64,000 nucleotides of DNA from a bacterium A37T11 (GCA_900109895.1 FOBR01000013.1:1-64000); one strand, 5' to 3'. Positions 1 to 10,073 are shown, counted from the first letter of the stretch. Numbers and translations are program-made. The notes: generated from the sequence alone by a model not told the origin.

Positions 1-378
1 GATACTCGCGAATCGGCAGCTATTTACGTAGCCGACCATTTGCTGTATGAGCAGGCGGCCATCTCCGTCTATGATCCCAAGGTTACCCAGCAGCAAGTAT
101 ACAGCGACCTGGACTACCTGGCCACGCGAAACAGCCAGGAAAATCAGGAGTTGGTCAAGGTTGTCACTGACCCGTATGAGGCCTGCAAGGATGCCCATGC
201 CATTGCCGTACTTACTGAATGGGACGAATTTAAAGGCTATGATTGGCAGCGTATCTATGACAACATGCTCAAACCTGCCCACATCTTTGACGGCCGAAAT
301 CTGCTGGATGCTGAAAAACTCAGGAGCATCGGGTTTAAAGTACATCCTATCGGAAAGGCATCTCGGTTTGAATTATAA
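1..378 (+). CDS. ugd: UDP-glucose 6-dehydrogenase, C-terminal part (partial)
   Basis: The last 125 codons of a gene that begins before the window. The family oxidises UDP-glucose to UDP-glucuronate with two NAD+ in the cytoplasm, supplying acidic sugars for surface polysaccharides. The visible part is the C-terminal UDP-binding domain: DTRESAAIYVADHLL at the left edge, then SVYDPKV, DPYEAC, LTEWDEF and IFDGRNLLD, in the order and spacing usual for the class that also includes animal UGDH. It ends with TAA at 376-378. Its place upstream of rfb genes and glycosyltransferases fits a polysaccharide locus, although 513 bp separate it from rfbA, so it may be a separate transcript. Confidence 0.9.
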   Translation, partial: DTRESAAIYVADHLLYEQAAISVYDPKVTQQQVYSDLDYLATRNSQENQELVKVVTDPYEACKDAHAIAVLTEWDEFKGYDWQRIYDNMLKPAHIFDGRNLLDAEKLRSIGFKVHPIGKASRFEL

Positions 379-891
379 ATTATTCTTCTTCAGGAAGGGT
401 TTTGGCGGTTAATAATTCATACGTTAACCAAATCCATGAAATACTTAAAATTATACTTATCATTTTTTATTTCAAAGGTATGTATGAAATATTAAGATAA
501 AAAAAAGCTATCATTATAAGATTGTTAACTTTACTATTTTACCGAAATGCCTACTTTCCTCCACTTTTCTTAAATCTCAAACAAGGCTGCTCGATAAGAT
601 GCCAGGAGATTGCAACGAATACGCATGCAAGCAAAGCGGCCAGCAGAAAGTGATTATATGGATTTAAGGAAGATATTTTTAGGGAAGATCACAAAGATTA
701 CACGGTCATCTATGCTAATAAAAATCCACATGACGAACCTAAATTTAAAATCCTACAAATTATATTATATTGTTCATTATATTTATTTATTTTGTCTTTT
801 AACGTTAACTATATGGCAAATAGTTTTAAATAATAAGATTTGCACGCGATTATCAAGGCTATTTTATAGACAATATTAGCATAGATAAATA
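379..891. other. AT-rich intergenic region, no supported gene
   Basis: 513 bp of strongly AT-rich DNA between the UDP-glucose dehydrogenase and rfbA. An 89-codon frame at 610-879 exists, but its composition (I, K, L, Y runs) is what random AT-rich DNA gives and it has no recognisable domain. A perfect 10-bp palindrome TTAACGTTAA lies at 799-808. No exact TAnnTTTG box was found; AAGATTTGCA near 836-845 is the closest promoter-like string ahead of rfbA. Confidence 0.5.
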
Positions 892-1755
892 ATGAAAGGA
901 ATAATTCTCGCCGGCGGTTCCGGCACCCGTTTACATCCCCTAACGCTGGCTGTCAGCAAGCAGCTCATGCCGGTATACGATAAGCCGATGATCTACTATC
1001 CGCTCAGCACGCTGATGTTGGCAGGCGTGAAAGATATCTTAATTATTTCGACCCCTCATGATTTACCGGGTTTTAAGAAACTATTAGGCGATGGATCACA
1101 GTTGGGATGCGCTTTTACTTATGCCGAGCAACCACAACCGAATGGCTTAGCCCAGGCTTTCGTAATTGGCGCTGAGTTTGTCGGGAATGATAAAGTGGCG
1201 TTGGTTTTAGGGGATAATATCTTTCATGGGGAAGGATTTTCTCGTTTATTGCAACAAAATGCGGATCCGGAAGGGGGAGTTGTGTTTGCCTATCAGGTGC
1301 ATGATCCTGAACGATACGGTGTGGTGGAGTTTGACGAAGATAAAAAGGCCATTTCAATCGAAGAAAAGCCCACACACCCAAAATCAAATTATGCGGTTCC
1401 CGGGCTGTATTTCTACGATAATGAAGTGGTAGAAATTGCGAAAAATATCAAACCTTCTCCCAGGGGTGAATATGAGATCACCGATGTTAATAAACATTAC
1501 TTGGAACAAGGCAAATTGAAAGTAGGCATTTTAAGCCGGGGTACGGCATGGCTAGATACAGGCACATTCACCTCTCTGATGCAGGCAGGCCAGTTTGTAC
1601 AGGTGATTGAAGAACGGCAGGGGCTAAAAATTGGTTGTATAGAAGAGGTAGCCTTTCGCATGAAGTTTATTGATGCGGCCCAGTTGGAAAAAATTGCAAG
1701 CCCATTGTTGAAAAGCGGGTATGGCGATTATCTGATTAGATTAATCAAAAAATAA
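892..1755 (+). CDS. rfbA: Glucose-1-phosphate thymidylyltransferase RfbA/RmlA
   Basis: Makes dTDP-glucose from glucose-1-phosphate and dTTP, the first step to dTDP-deoxysugars for O-antigen or capsule. At 287 aa it has the usual family length. The nucleotide-binding signature GGSGTR is at residues 8-13 after the beta-strand [14 protein letters not shown] near residue 107 carries a metal-binding Asp, EEKP lies near 156, and GTAWLDTGT is in the C-terminal half. It is the first gene of a tight rfbA-rfbC-rfbB-glycosyltransferase run, with 2 bp to rfbC. The ATG at 892 directly precedes the conserved N-terminal strand, so the start is secure. Confidence 0.96.
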   Translation: MKGIILAGGSGTRLHPLTLAVSKQLMPVYDKPMIYYPLSTLMLAGVKDILIISTPHDLPGFKKLLGDGSQLGCAFTYAEQPQPNGLAQAFVIGAEFVGNDKVALVLGDNIFHGEGFSRLLQQNADPEGGVVFAYQVHDPERYGVVEFDEDKKAISIEEKPTHPKSNYAVPGLYFYDNEVVEIAKNIKPSPRGEYEITDVNKHYLEQGKLKVGILSRGTAWLDTGTFTSLMQAGQFVQVIEERQGLKIGCIEEVAFRMKFIDAAQLEKIASPLLKSGYGDYLIRLIKK

Positions 1756-1757
1756 AG

Positions 1758-2291
1758 ATGGAAGTACAAGAGACGGCACTGAAAGATTGTTATATTATAA
1801 AACCCCGGATTTTTGAAGACCCCCGGGGATATTTCTTCGAAAGCTATAATTTTAACACCTTTAATGAAAAAACGGGTCTAAACGTCACTTTTGTTCAGGA
1901 CAACCAATCCTTTTCGTCTTATGGTGTTATCCGGGGTTTACATGCACAGGGAGGTGAACATGCACAAGCCAAGCTCGTAAGGGTACTCAAAGGAGCGGTG
2001 TTAGATGTAGCTGTGGATGCCAGGAAAGGTTCACCGACCTACGGCCAACACGTGGCTTTAGAACTAAGCGAGGAAAATAAACTTCAACTATTTGTTCCAC
2101 GCGGGTTCCTTCATGGATTTGCTGTGCTAAGCGAGGCTGCAGAATTCTTTTACAAATGTGATAATTTTTATCATAAAGATTCAGAAAAGGGTGTTCGATA
2201 CGACTCGTCCAATCTCCATATCGACTGGCAGATTCCATTGAATAAACAAATTGTTGCGCAACGCGATTTGGATTTACCCGTATTTAATTAA
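1758..2291 (+). CDS. rfbC: dTDP-4-dehydrorhamnose 3,5-epimerase RfbC/RmlC
   Basis: Epimerises C3 and C5 of dTDP-4-keto-6-deoxyglucose in the dTDP-L-rhamnose branch. The 177-aa cupin carries the family landmarks: IFEDPRGYFFE near the N-terminus, GLHAQGGEHAQAKLVR with the catalytic His, VDARKGSPTYGQ, FVPRGFLHGF and the YKCDNFY segment with the active-site Tyr. It starts 2 bp after rfbA and ends 29 bp before rfbB, so the three are probably co-transcribed. The order rfbA-rfbC-rfbB differs from the classic rfbBDAC. Confidence 0.95.
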   Translation: MEVQETALKDCYIIKPRIFEDPRGYFFESYNFNTFNEKTGLNVTFVQDNQSFSSYGVIRGLHAQGGEHAQAKLVRVLKGAVLDVAVDARKGSPTYGQHVALELSEENKLQLFVPRGFLHGFAVLSEAAEFFYKCDNFYHKDSEKGVRYDSSNLHIDWQIPLNKQIVAQRDLDLPVFN

Positions 2292-2320
2292 TAAATTTAT
2301 CAGGTATAAAGTATTTTAGC

Positions 2321-3370
2321 ATGAAACTAATCATTACCGGCGGGGCCGGATTCATTGGGTCACACGTGGTACGCCGTTTTGTAACCAACTATCCGCAATA
2401 TAGCATCATCAATCTGGATAAATTGACCTATGCCGGTAACTTGGCCAATTTGCAAGATATTGAAGCAGCGCCAAACTACCGATTTATAAAAGGAGATATT
2501 ACCGATGCTGCATTTATAGACGGTCTTTTCAAGGATGAGCAGCCCGATGCCATTATTCACCTGGCTGCCGAGAGTCATGTTGACCGGTCGATCAGCAACC
2601 CGATTGAATTTGTGCTGACCAATGTGGTTGGAACGGTTAATTTGCTGAATGCGGCACGCAAACACTGGGAGGGATCTTACGATCAGAAACGATTCTACCA
2701 TGTATCGACGGACGAAGTATACGGTGCCCTTGGAGAAAGTGGCATGTTTACCGAAGAAACCAAATACGACCCACATTCACCCTATTCAGCCTCCAAAGCA
2801 GGTAGTGACCATTTTGTGCGGGCCTATCATGATACCTATGGACTGGATACGGTGATCTCTAATTGTTCAAACAACTACGGTTCGCATCATTTTCCGGAGA
2901 AACTGATACCGCTAGCCATTCATAATATTACGCAAAACAAGCCGGTTCCAGTCTATGGAAAAGGGGAGAACATTCGCGACTGGTTATGGGTTGAAGACCA
3001 TGCCCGGGCCATAGACGTAATATTTCATAAGGCCAAGGCAGGGGACACCTATAATATAGGTGGTCATAACGAATGGAAAAATATCGATTTGATCAGGCTG
3101 CTGTGCCAGATCATGGATCGTAAGCTGGGCCGAACAGCGGGCGAATCAGAAAAGCTGATCACCTTTGTGAAAGACCGGGCAGGCCATGATCTGCGTTATG
3201 CCATCGATTCAACCAAACTGCAAAAGGAACTGGGCTGGGTTCCCAGCCTGCAATTTGAAGAAGGGCTTGAGAAAACAGTGGATTGGTATTTGGAGAATGA
3301 AGCATGGCTGGAAAATGTCACCTCAGGTAATTATCAAAGCTATTATAAAGAACAATACCAGGAAAGGTAA
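2321..3370 (+). CDS. rfbB: dTDP-glucose 4,6-dehydratase RfbB/RmlB
   Basis: Converts dTDP-glucose to dTDP-4-keto-6-deoxyglucose with bound NAD+. It is a 349-aa extended short-chain dehydrogenase: Rossmann motif GGAGFIGS at residues 7-14, active-site STDEVYG at 129-135, and YSASK at 155-159 supplying the Tyr/Lys pair. NCSNNYG and the ENIRDWLWVEDH segment are also typical of RfbB. The stop codon at 3368-3370 directly abuts the GTG of the next gene, implying translational coupling. No rfbD reductase follows, so the final sugar is not settled by this window. Confidence 0.96.
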   Translation: MKLIITGGAGFIGSHVVRRFVTNYPQYSIINLDKLTYAGNLANLQDIEAAPNYRFIKGDITDAAFIDGLFKDEQPDAIIHLAAESHVDRSISNPIEFVLTNVVGTVNLLNAARKHWEGSYDQKRFYHVSTDEVYGALGESGMFTEETKYDPHSPYSASKAGSDHFVRAYHDTYGLDTVISNCSNNYGSHHFPEKLIPLAIHNITQNKPVPVYGKGENIRDWLWVEDHARAIDVIFHKAKAGDTYNIGGHNEWKNIDLIRLLCQIMDRKLGRTAGESEKLITFVKDRAGHDLRYAIDSTKLQKELGWVPSLQFEEGLEKTVDWYLENEAWLENVTSGNYQSYYKEQYQER

Positions 3371-4255
3371 GTGCAACCCATTACTGTATCCTTTATTATT
3401 GTCAATTATAAAACCGCATCTTTGGTGTGTCGGTGTGTCCAATCGATCAAACAACATACGCAGTTCCAAACCTATGAAATTATTGTAGTGGACAATGCCT
3501 CCGGCGATGATTCTTTGGGTATCCTTAGTGAGCTAACCGATATTATCTTGGTTAAAAATACGCGTAATTCGGGATTTGGAGCAGCCAATAACATGGGGGC
3601 GGGGTTTGCAAATGGAAAATATTTGTTTTTTGTTAATCCTGATGCGTATTTGCTGAATGATGCTGTGACCATTTTCACAGATTTTATGGACAAACCAGAA
3701 AACAAAACGGTAGTTTGCTGTGGGGCGGACCTCGTGGATGACCGCGGTAATAAGCAAATGTCTTATGGTAATTTTCCATCGGTGTTTGAAGTATTTTCAC
3801 AACTTGGTTTTTATCGCCTGTACCGTCCATTTTTTGAAGAACACTTATCGATCAGTATCTGTAATCATCGCGATGAAGTTAGGCAGGTTGATTATGTGCT
3901 GGGCGCGGCCATGTTTGTACGGGCCGATGGGTTTGTTGCGGTTGGTGGTTTTGATGAGCAGTTTTTTCTGTATTTTGAGGAAACAGAACTTGCCTTTCGG
4001 TTTACAAAAGCGGGTTATCAGTGTGTCATCGTTCCGCAGGTGAAAATGGTTCATCCGGAAGGAAGTTTCGAAAAGGGTAATTATGCAAAATTAAAATGGT
4101 TTTCGGAAAGCAGGCAGCGCTACTTTAAAAAAACGAAGGGAAGCATACAAGCAGGAATTGTCAAATTCTTGTTGAGTCTGCAGGCACTGGCACGTTGGTT
4201 GTATCACCGGGATCCGTATTATTTTCGGGTATTTCGTATTATTGTGAAATCCTGA
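3371..4255 (+). CDS. Family 2 glycosyltransferase, rhamnosyltransferase-like
   Basis: A 294-aa GT-A fold transferase expected to move a nucleotide-activated sugar onto a lipid-linked acceptor at the inner membrane. Visible landmarks are the N-terminal VSFIIVNYK strand, VVDNASGDDS near residue 42, NSGFGAANN, and the DXD-like FVNPDAYL near residue 80. GFDEQFFLYFEE in the second half is a signature of WbbL-type rhamnosyltransferases. It starts with GTG directly after the rfbB stop with no gap, which supports a deoxysugar donor made by that pathway. The acceptor cannot be read from sequence. Confidence 0.88.
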   Translation: MQPITVSFIIVNYKTASLVCRCVQSIKQHTQFQTYEIIVVDNASGDDSLGILSELTDIILVKNTRNSGFGAANNMGAGFANGKYLFFVNPDAYLLNDAVTIFTDFMDKPENKTVVCCGADLVDDRGNKQMSYGNFPSVFEVFSQLGFYRLYRPFFEEHLSISICNHRDEVRQVDYVLGAAMFVRADGFVAVGGFDEQFFLYFEETELAFRFTKAGYQCVIVPQVKMVHPEGSFEKGNYAKLKWFSESRQRYFKKTKGSIQAGIVKFLLSLQALARWLYHRDPYYFRVFRIIVKS

Positions 4256-4287
4256 GTTGTTTGTTTAAAAAAATTAATGCAGCTTAT

Positions 4288-5346
4288 ATGTTATTGTTTT
4301 TAGCCGATTATCCCGATGAAGTGACACTGCTTGAGGGGATGGCGCAGCGGGTCGTAGCGATTGACAAGTTGTACCGTACTGAAAAGCGGATTTATCTATT
4401 TGTGTCTTACCGAAAGTTTTTTAAACGACAAATACTTCCCATTGATGACCTTGCGACACATTACCGTTGTAACTTGTTTCTGCACTTCTTTTTTATTTTG
4501 AAACTATTCAGGCAATCCTGGCTTTTGTATTTTCATTCCATCATGAATGTACTTCCGGTATTGCCATTTTTAATTTTTATCCGAAAGGGTCAGCGTGTGG
4601 TATTGGATGCGCATGGTTTGGTTGCCGAAGAGCAGTACTTGGCAGGAACTCGTTGGAAAAGCAGTCTGTATGAGTTAAGCGAAAGACGAATTTTTAAGAT
4701 AGCGGATGTAGTGATTACCGTCACGAATGCCATGGAGCGCTATTATCTGAAAAAACATCCACAGGCCACGGTGCACTATATTACCTGGACAAATTTGCCC
4801 TCGCACTTGAAAGGAGTCAATTACCAGCCAATTGAACCAACTGCTGGAGATGAGATTAGGGTAGTATATAGTGGCAATACGCAAATGTGGCAAAATGTGG
4901 GGCTGATGGTAGAGGTGATTAAAAAAAATTTATCTCCGCGCATCAGGTATGATTTATTAACCGGTCAGCCTGATTTAATGAAGCAGTACTTGGAAAATGC
5001 AGGAATACTTGGCCGGCCAAATATCCATGTAACGACAGTTGCGCCTAATGATTTGGAATCCTATTATAAAGCTGCGCACTATGGATTTATGATGCGGGGC
5101 GATGAGGACGTGAGCAGGGTATCATGCCCTACGAAGGTCATTGAATACATGTATTACGGAATTGTACCAATTATGAAAACCTTACGTATTGGAGATTTTG
5201 AAGAGATGGGATGTGAATGTGTTTTATACGATCAGTTTTCTGAGCATATGGGGCCAAGAAAGAGTCAAAACAATCATCGCATCATTGATGGATTGTTGAA
5301 AAGTGAACATGAATTGTTTGCACAACTGCAGAAGGTGTTTCGCTAG
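4288..5346 (+). CDS. GT4-like glycosyltransferase
   Basis: A 352-aa protein of the GT-B type. A longer frame opens at a TTG inside the previous gene (4195), but those 31 codons show no domain. The first ATG, at 4288, gives a normal strand start (MLLFLADYP) 32 bp after the previous stop, so it is preferred. The N-terminal half has the acceptor-side VVLDAHGLVAEEQ segment. The C-terminal half has VVYSGN, the donor-binding stretch SCPTKVIEYMYYGIVP near the end, and a short helical tail. It is the last gene of the polysaccharide run and ends 7 bp from the convergent histidine kinase. Donor and acceptor are unknown. Confidence 0.75.
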   Translation: MLLFLADYPDEVTLLEGMAQRVVAIDKLYRTEKRIYLFVSYRKFFKRQILPIDDLATHYRCNLFLHFFFILKLFRQSWLLYFHSIMNVLPVLPFLIFIRKGQRVVLDAHGLVAEEQYLAGTRWKSSLYELSERRIFKIADVVITVTNAMERYYLKKHPQATVHYITWTNLPSHLKGVNYQPIEPTAGDEIRVVYSGNTQMWQNVGLMVEVIKKNLSPRIRYDLLTGQPDLMKQYLENAGILGRPNIHVTTVAPNDLESYYKAAHYGFMMRGDEDVSRVSCPTKVIEYMYYGIVPIMKTLRIGDFEEMGCECVLYDQFSEHMGPRKSQNNHRIIDGLLKSEHELFAQLQKVFR

Positions 5347-5353
5347 GCTGATA

Positions 5354-6808
5354 TCAAGTTGTTAGTATATCAGTAGGAAAGTTCAGAAAAAATTTCGTTC
5401 CTTTTCCTGGTTGGCTTTCGGCACGGATTCGGCCGTTCATTTTTCCGATCATTTCATGCGCTATTGTTAAAGCCATACCAGCACCTCCTAATTTCTCAGA
5501 AGGAACTTTTGACCTTTTCCTGCTGAATAGCCCGTCAAGTTGTTCAGTGGTCATTCCTTTACCGCTATCCTGAATAATAATTGTTAGCTCCTTATCTGAT
5601 ACATCAGCCCGAGCTATAATAATACTATTATCAAAAGCATATTTCGTAGCATTACTAATTAGGTTTCTTAAAACAAATAAGATCATTTGGTAATGGGCAT
5701 AAACCACTTCTTCTCTTAGCACCTCAATTTGAAGAACGATTCCTTTTAGTTGCTGATCATATATAAATAGTGCATTTGCTTCTTCGATAAGATTGTAAAG
5801 GTTTATTGGCTCAGGCTTATAAGTAAAATCCTGTTTTTTTGATTCGACCCAATACAAAAGCCCTTCCATTAGTTCCATGCTTTTTTTACTTGTATTGCGT
5901 AGGGTATCCATGATGCCGTTTAGATCTTCTCTTGGTAATTTTTCATTAAGATGAGTAACTAAGTCAGCATTTAATATAATGGTGGTAAGTGGTTGTCGAA
6001 GGTCGTGTGCCAATACGGAGATCAGCATGTCATAAAACTGGTTCCAATGTTCAAGTTCCTGCGTCCTTAATAAGGCTTTTTCTGCCGATTCTCTTTGCAG
6101 GCGGGTTTCAACCGTAATATTATGTGCGCACAATACTGCGCCAACTACCTGATTTTCCTCGTTAAACACCGGACTTGCCTGAACGCTATAAGTGAGCTTT
6201 TCACCATTCCCTACCAATATATCTTCAGTCGTTTTATAACTGTTGCCAGCAAGAACAAACCTTAATAATTGCTCCATCCGTTCTTTATCCAACCCGGTGT
6301 CGCCACTGATAATATCTGGCCAGTAATCTCCTATCTGAATGGCTACACCTTTTCTAGCTTGTATTGCCTGTTTGGCAGCCCGGTTAAATGTCGTGATCCT
6401 CCCACGTATATCTGCAGAATACAATATAGCATCCGTACAATCCAATATTTGCTGGATATGCTGTTGTTTATCATCTTTATTCGTGTTATTATTTATTTTT
6501 TCTACAGTACAACAGCACAGCCCATCATAAAATGGAGTCGGCGTTAACCTGAAAAATATCTTTCCGGTGACAGTATTAGATGCTAATTCGGCTACTTGTC
6601 CTCTCAATAATTTTTTTAAAATTTCTTTCTCATTGTTATTAAAAAGGTTCAGCCAACCCTTACCGTGAGCCTGATGGTCTTCAATTCCGAATAATTTCCA
6701 AAAAGCAGCATTTACGAATTTGCAATAGCCTGATACATCAATGAATAACATACCAATAGGCAATGAATTCATTAATTCAAAACTGATTGTTTTGGAGATT
6801 TGATTCAT
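5354..6808 (-). CDS. PAS-domain sensor histidine kinase (no membrane segment)
   Basis: A 484-aa two-component sensor. Two PAS-like regions (about residues 10-100 and 115-235) are followed by a short helix. Then comes HisKA with the H-box VLAHDLRQPLTT (phosphoacceptor H268), and an HATPase_c domain with the N-box LRNLISNATKYA (about 380-391), DSGKGM (414-419) and GGAGMAL (441-447). No signal peptide or transmembrane helix is visible, so it should sense a cytoplasmic cue, perhaps through a PAS-bound ligand. No response regulator lies beside it, so it is an orphan kinase. It is convergent with the glycosyltransferase run and divergent from the GH95 gene. Confidence 0.92.
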   Translation of the reverse strand: MNQISKTISFELMNSLPIGMLFIDVSGYCKFVNAAFWKLFGIEDHQAHGKGWLNLFNNNEKEILKKLLRGQVAELASNTVTGKIFFRLTPTPFYDGLCCCTVEKINNNTNKDDKQQHIQQILDCTDAILYSADIRGRITTFNRAAKQAIQARKGVAIQIGDYWPDIISGDTGLDKERMEQLLRFVLAGNSYKTTEDILVGNGEKLTYSVQASPVFNEENQVVGAVLCAHNITVETRLQRESAEKALLRTQELEHWNQFYDMLISVLAHDLRQPLTTIILNADLVTHLNEKLPREDLNGIMDTLRNTSKKSMELMEGLLYWVESKKQDFTYKPEPINLYNLIEEANALFIYDQQLKGIVLQIEVLREEVVYAHYQMILFVLRNLISNATKYAFDNSIIIARADVSDKELTIIIQDSGKGMTTEQLDGLFSRKRSKVPSEKLGGAGMALTIAHEMIGKMNGRIRAESQPGKGTKFFLNFPTDILTT

Positions 6809-7025
6809 AATGTTAGATTTTAATCTTAGTTACTTACAATATGCCGTTTATTTAAATGAATTAAAAATTTGTATTATTTGTTTACATTTAAGTGACATAT
6901 CATTTAAGGGTTATGGTTAAATTTTATTTAAAATAATTACCGTAAAAATAAAAAATTGCCCAAATCACTTAGGAAAGGATACTAAGGAAAAATAATAAGT
7001 ATCTTACGGCATTTTTTTAGATTAA

Positions 7026-9494
7026 ATGAAAAAAAGCTATAGCTGGAGTTTCCTTCTGGTATTTATTACCACGATGGTATACGCACAACAATCTTTGCCT
7101 GGAAGCTCAAGGACCGGTGATATTACTGCTGAATGGCTGGACCGGGCCTCATTTACAGGCCATGCATCCAGGCCGGAAGGACGCCATGTTCTTTGGTACA
7201 GGGCGTCGGCCAAGGTATGGGAAGAAGCCCTGCCCATAGGCAACGGGCGGCTTGGTGCGATGATTTTCGGGGGGGTAGCCGATGAGCGCATTCAGTTAAA
7301 TGAAAGCTCCCTGTGGGACGGATATACCCAAGACCCAAATGATAGCACGGCGCTAAAGACGCTGCCTGAAATACAACGTTTATTATTTGAGGACAAGAAT
7401 ACCGAAGCGGTAAAACTAGCAGTGGCCCATATGATGGGCAAGCCCCAGAGGATAAAACCTTATCAATCGCTAGGTGAGCTTTGGATGGATAGCCCGCAAC
7501 TGGATGCTGGGGATTATGTGCGGAGCCTGGATCTATCCACAGGCGTGGTGAGTACAAAATATGTACACGAAGGTGTAACCTATAACCGGGAGGCCTTTGC
7601 TTCTGCAGCTGGAGAAGTGATCGTGGTGCGGTTTACGGCCAGTGCGCGCGGAAAAATCACTTATTCCTGGACCCTAAAGCGGCAACAGGATGCCGTTTGT
7701 GTTCCGGATGGCCAGGATCCGAATTCCTTGGTTCTGCAGGGTGAACTTCCCATTAAGGATGTAACCAGTAAGGATCGGGGGTTGAGTTTCGCTGCCCGGG
7801 TAAAGGCGGTGGTCGCTGGAGGTATTTTGAGCAAGCAAGGCAATGTGATGACGGTGAAAGGAGCCGACACGCTGACCCTTTACATTGCCGGGGCTACCAA
7901 CTATCCGGGTTTGGACCGTGTTAACGAGGTTCCGGCGGTTTTCGGACCTTCGCCCGAAAAAACCTGTACCGCAACGGTTGAGAAAGCCAGTCGGTTAACA
8001 TATAACACCTTAAAGCAGGAACACATCATCGAATACCAATCGTATTTTAATCGGTTAAAACTAAATCTCGGACCTTTGTCTGCAAATGCACAGCAGCTAA
8101 GCACCGACGAGCTTGTAAAGCAGGTGAAAGCAGCGGGCACACCCGACCCAAACCTGGTGGAGACCTATTTTCAGTATGGCCGTTACCTGCTCATTTCCAG
8201 CTCACGCCCCGGTACTATGCCTGCCAATTTACAGGGGCTTTGGGCTTGGCAGATGAACCCGCCCTGGAACGCAGATTACCATACCAACATTAATATACAG
8301 ATGAACTATTGGCCAGCAGAGATCACCAACCTTTCTGAAATGCATTTACCCCTATTTGACCTGGAAGAATCCTTGGTCATACCTGGCCAGCGGACAGCTA
8401 AGGTACTTTATGGGGCGCGAGGCTGGGTGGTACATCACCTCACCGATGCATGGGGTTTTACGGCGCCAGCCGATGGCCCGCAAGGCGTATGGCCCATGGG
8501 CGCTGCGTGGCTAGCCCAGCACCCCTGGGAGCATTACACTTATACCCGCGACACCGCATTTTTGGCAAAACGCGGCTATCCGCTTATGAAAGGTGCAGCT
8601 GAGTTCATTGTTGATTTTTTGGTGGAAGCGCCTAAGGGCACGGCTTTCGCCGGTAAATTGGTAACCAATCCCTCTTATTCACCCGAAAATACGTTTATCC
8701 TACCAAACGGTGAACGATCGGTCTTCACCTACGGAGCCACGATGGACCTGGAAATTATCCATGACCTGCTCAGCAATTGCGTGGAGGCCAGCAGGACCCT
8801 TGGTATCGATAAAAAATTTCGTGACAGCTGCCTGATTACGCTGTCCCGGCTGGCCCCCATACGCATCAGCAAAACAACTGGCCGGGTTATGGAATGGGCG
8901 GAAGATTATCAGGAAACCGAACCCCACCACCGGCATACTTCCCATTTATTTGCGTTGCATCCCGGCCATGAAATATCGGTAACGGGTACACCAGAACTAG
9001 CTGAGGCTGCCCGGAAAACGCTTGAAGCCCGTGGCGACGATGGCACAGGGTGGAGCCTGGCCTGGAAAATAAACATGTGGAACCGCCTGCACGACGGCGA
9101 CCATGCTTACAAGCTACTGACAGTATTATTGGGCGAAAAGACGCTGCCAAACCTGTTTGACACGCACCCTCCCTTCCAGATCGATGGCAATTTTGGGGCA
9201 ACGGCGGCTATTGCCGAGATGCTGGTGCAAAGCCAGGTGCCCAACGCGGATGGAACGTTTGAAGTGGAGCTTCTGCCCGCGCTTCCCAAGGCCCTGCCGG
9301 AGGGCTCCGTGAACGGCTTGCGGGCCCGTGGTGCTTTTGAAATCAATTTGGACTGGAAAGCCGGACGATTGGAAAAAGCCACTGTACAGTCATTGAAAGG
9401 CGGAAAATTGCTGCTTCGGCTCAACGGGCGCAAGGCGGTTTACCAAACGAAGGCCGGGGAAGTGTTAACACTAAACCAAGCTTCTTTTAAGTAA
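7026..9494 (+). CDS. Glycoside hydrolase family 95 (alpha-L-fucosidase type)
   Basis: An 822-aa exported enzyme with a signal peptide at about 1-20 ending in VYAQQ. GH95 enzymes release alpha-1,2-linked L-fucose, or in some members L-galactose, from xyloglucan or host-type glycans. Family landmarks are [16 protein letters not shown] near residue 72, [27 protein letters not shown] at 421-429 (the conserved catalytic Asn region), SPENTF with Glu554 as the likely acid, and [14 protein letters not shown] with Asp720. Length is normal. The SusC/SusD pair about 680 bp downstream suggests a small polysaccharide utilisation locus. The intervening repeat array could separate the transcripts. Confidence 0.94.
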   Translation: MKKSYSWSFLLVFITTMVYAQQSLPGSSRTGDITAEWLDRASFTGHASRPEGRHVLWYRASAKVWEEALPIGNGRLGAMIFGGVADERIQLNESSLWDGYTQDPNDSTALKTLPEIQRLLFEDKNTEAVKLAVAHMMGKPQRIKPYQSLGELWMDSPQLDAGDYVRSLDLSTGVVSTKYVHEGVTYNREAFASAAGEVIVVRFTASARGKITYSWTLKRQQDAVCVPDGQDPNSLVLQGELPIKDVTSKDRGLSFAARVKAVVAGGILSKQGNVMTVKGADTLTLYIAGATNYPGLDRVNEVPAVFGPSPEKTCTATVEKASRLTYNTLKQEHIIEYQSYFNRLKLNLGPLSANAQQLSTDELVKQVKAAGTPDPNLVETYFQYGRYLLISSSRPGTMPANLQGLWAWQMNPPWNADYHTNINIQMNYWPAEITNLSEMHLPLFDLEESLVIPGQRTAKVLYGARGWVVHHLTDAWGFTAPADGPQGVWPMGAAWLAQHPWEHYTYTRDTAFLAKRGYPLMKGAAEFIVDFLVEAPKGTAFAGKLVTNPSYSPENTFILPNGERSVFTYGATMDLEIIHDLLSNCVEASRTLGIDKKFRDSCLITLSRLAPIRISKTTGRVMEWAEDYQETEPHHRHTSHLFALHPGHEISVTGTPELAEAARKTLEARGDDGTGWSLAWKINMWNRLHDGDHAYKLLTVLLGEKTLPNLFDTHPPFQIDGNFGATAAIAEMLVQSQVPNADGTFEVELLPALPKALPEGSVNGLRARGAFEINLDWKAGRLEKATVQSLKGGKLLLRLNGRKAVYQTKAGEVLTLNQASFK

Positions 9495-9524
9495 ATAAGT
9501 AGCTTTCTTATACAGGTACATCAT

Positions 9525-9998
9525 GGTATACCGGTATCGGTTCACGCCGAATGGTAAAGGGTATGCCGTATGCCCAAACCAAGTCACGGTATACAGGTCT
9601 GGGTTTACTGTGTACCCAGACCTGTTCGCACAACACCTTTTTCGGTTCACGATGAACCAGGCCCGGTTCGCCGTGAAAGGGTATAAGTACACAGCAAAGT
9701 GAAAGGAGTTCACCGTGCACCCTCTATAGTTTACCGCGAACTGAAACCAGTTCGCGGTAAACCGGTTTCAATTTGCGGCGAACTGGTTTGGGTTCGCGGC
9801 CAACCTATAGGAGTATGCCTACAAACGAAAAGGGTATACGGAATACCCCTATAAGTATCCCGCATACCCAAACCAAAATGCGGCGACCGGGTTAGCGGTC
9901 GCCGTTAATGGATTTAAGTACACCGCAAACCCATACCGGTTTGCGGTGTAGGTATATTGGTATGGCGTAAACCCAATCCGGTTTCAAGGGTGAAAACC
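9525..9998. repeat. Dense array of related inverted repeats
   Basis: About 470 bp built from short degenerate units, a core like TTCGCGGYGAA or its complement framed by GG and CC, for example GGTTCGCGGCCAACC at 9791-9805 and GGTTCACGATGAACC at 9644-9658. Many pair into perfect hairpins: 9594-9604 with 9614-9624 (11 bp), 9729-9743 with 9748-9762 (15 bp, 4-nt loop), 9832-9837 with 9843-9848, 9881-9889 with 9896-9904 (9 bp), and 9919-9931 with 9938-9950 (13 bp, 6-nt loop). Frames crossing it are artefacts rich in P, G, R and Y. It begins about 30 bp after the GH95 stop; from 10010 the sequence becomes AT-rich. Confidence 0.85.
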
Positions 9999-10065
9999 AT
10001 AAAATTTTATCAAAATTTGCCTTTCAGCCTGAAAAACAAATTTAGATTCCAGCGGTTTTTTATTC

Positions 10066-10073
10066 TATATTTG
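10066..10073 (+). promoter_or_regulatory. Candidate Bacteroidota -7 box for the SusC/SusD operon
   Basis: TATATTTG fits the TAnnTTTG consensus and lies about 100 bp before the SusC start in the AT-rich stretch after the repeat array. The expected -33 TTTG is only weakly represented (TTTA at 10041-10044), so this is tentative. Confidence 0.35.

Noticed and set aside
610-879. 89-codon ORF before rfbA
   Set aside because: AT-rich random-looking translation with no recognisable feature; sits where a promoter is expected.
4195-4287. Longer start (TTG) for the GT4-like gene
   Set aside because: Would overlap the upstream gene by 61 bp and precede the normal first strand; ATG 4288 fits better.
9471-9720. 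Minus-strand frames over the repeat array
   Set aside because: Composition (strings of R, P, G, Y with HGE/NRY repeats) reflects the palindromic units, with no domain or start context.
9525-9998. CRISPR array
   Set aside because: Units are degenerate, alternate in orientation and overlap as hairpins; there is no constant repeat with unique spacers and no cas gene in the window.
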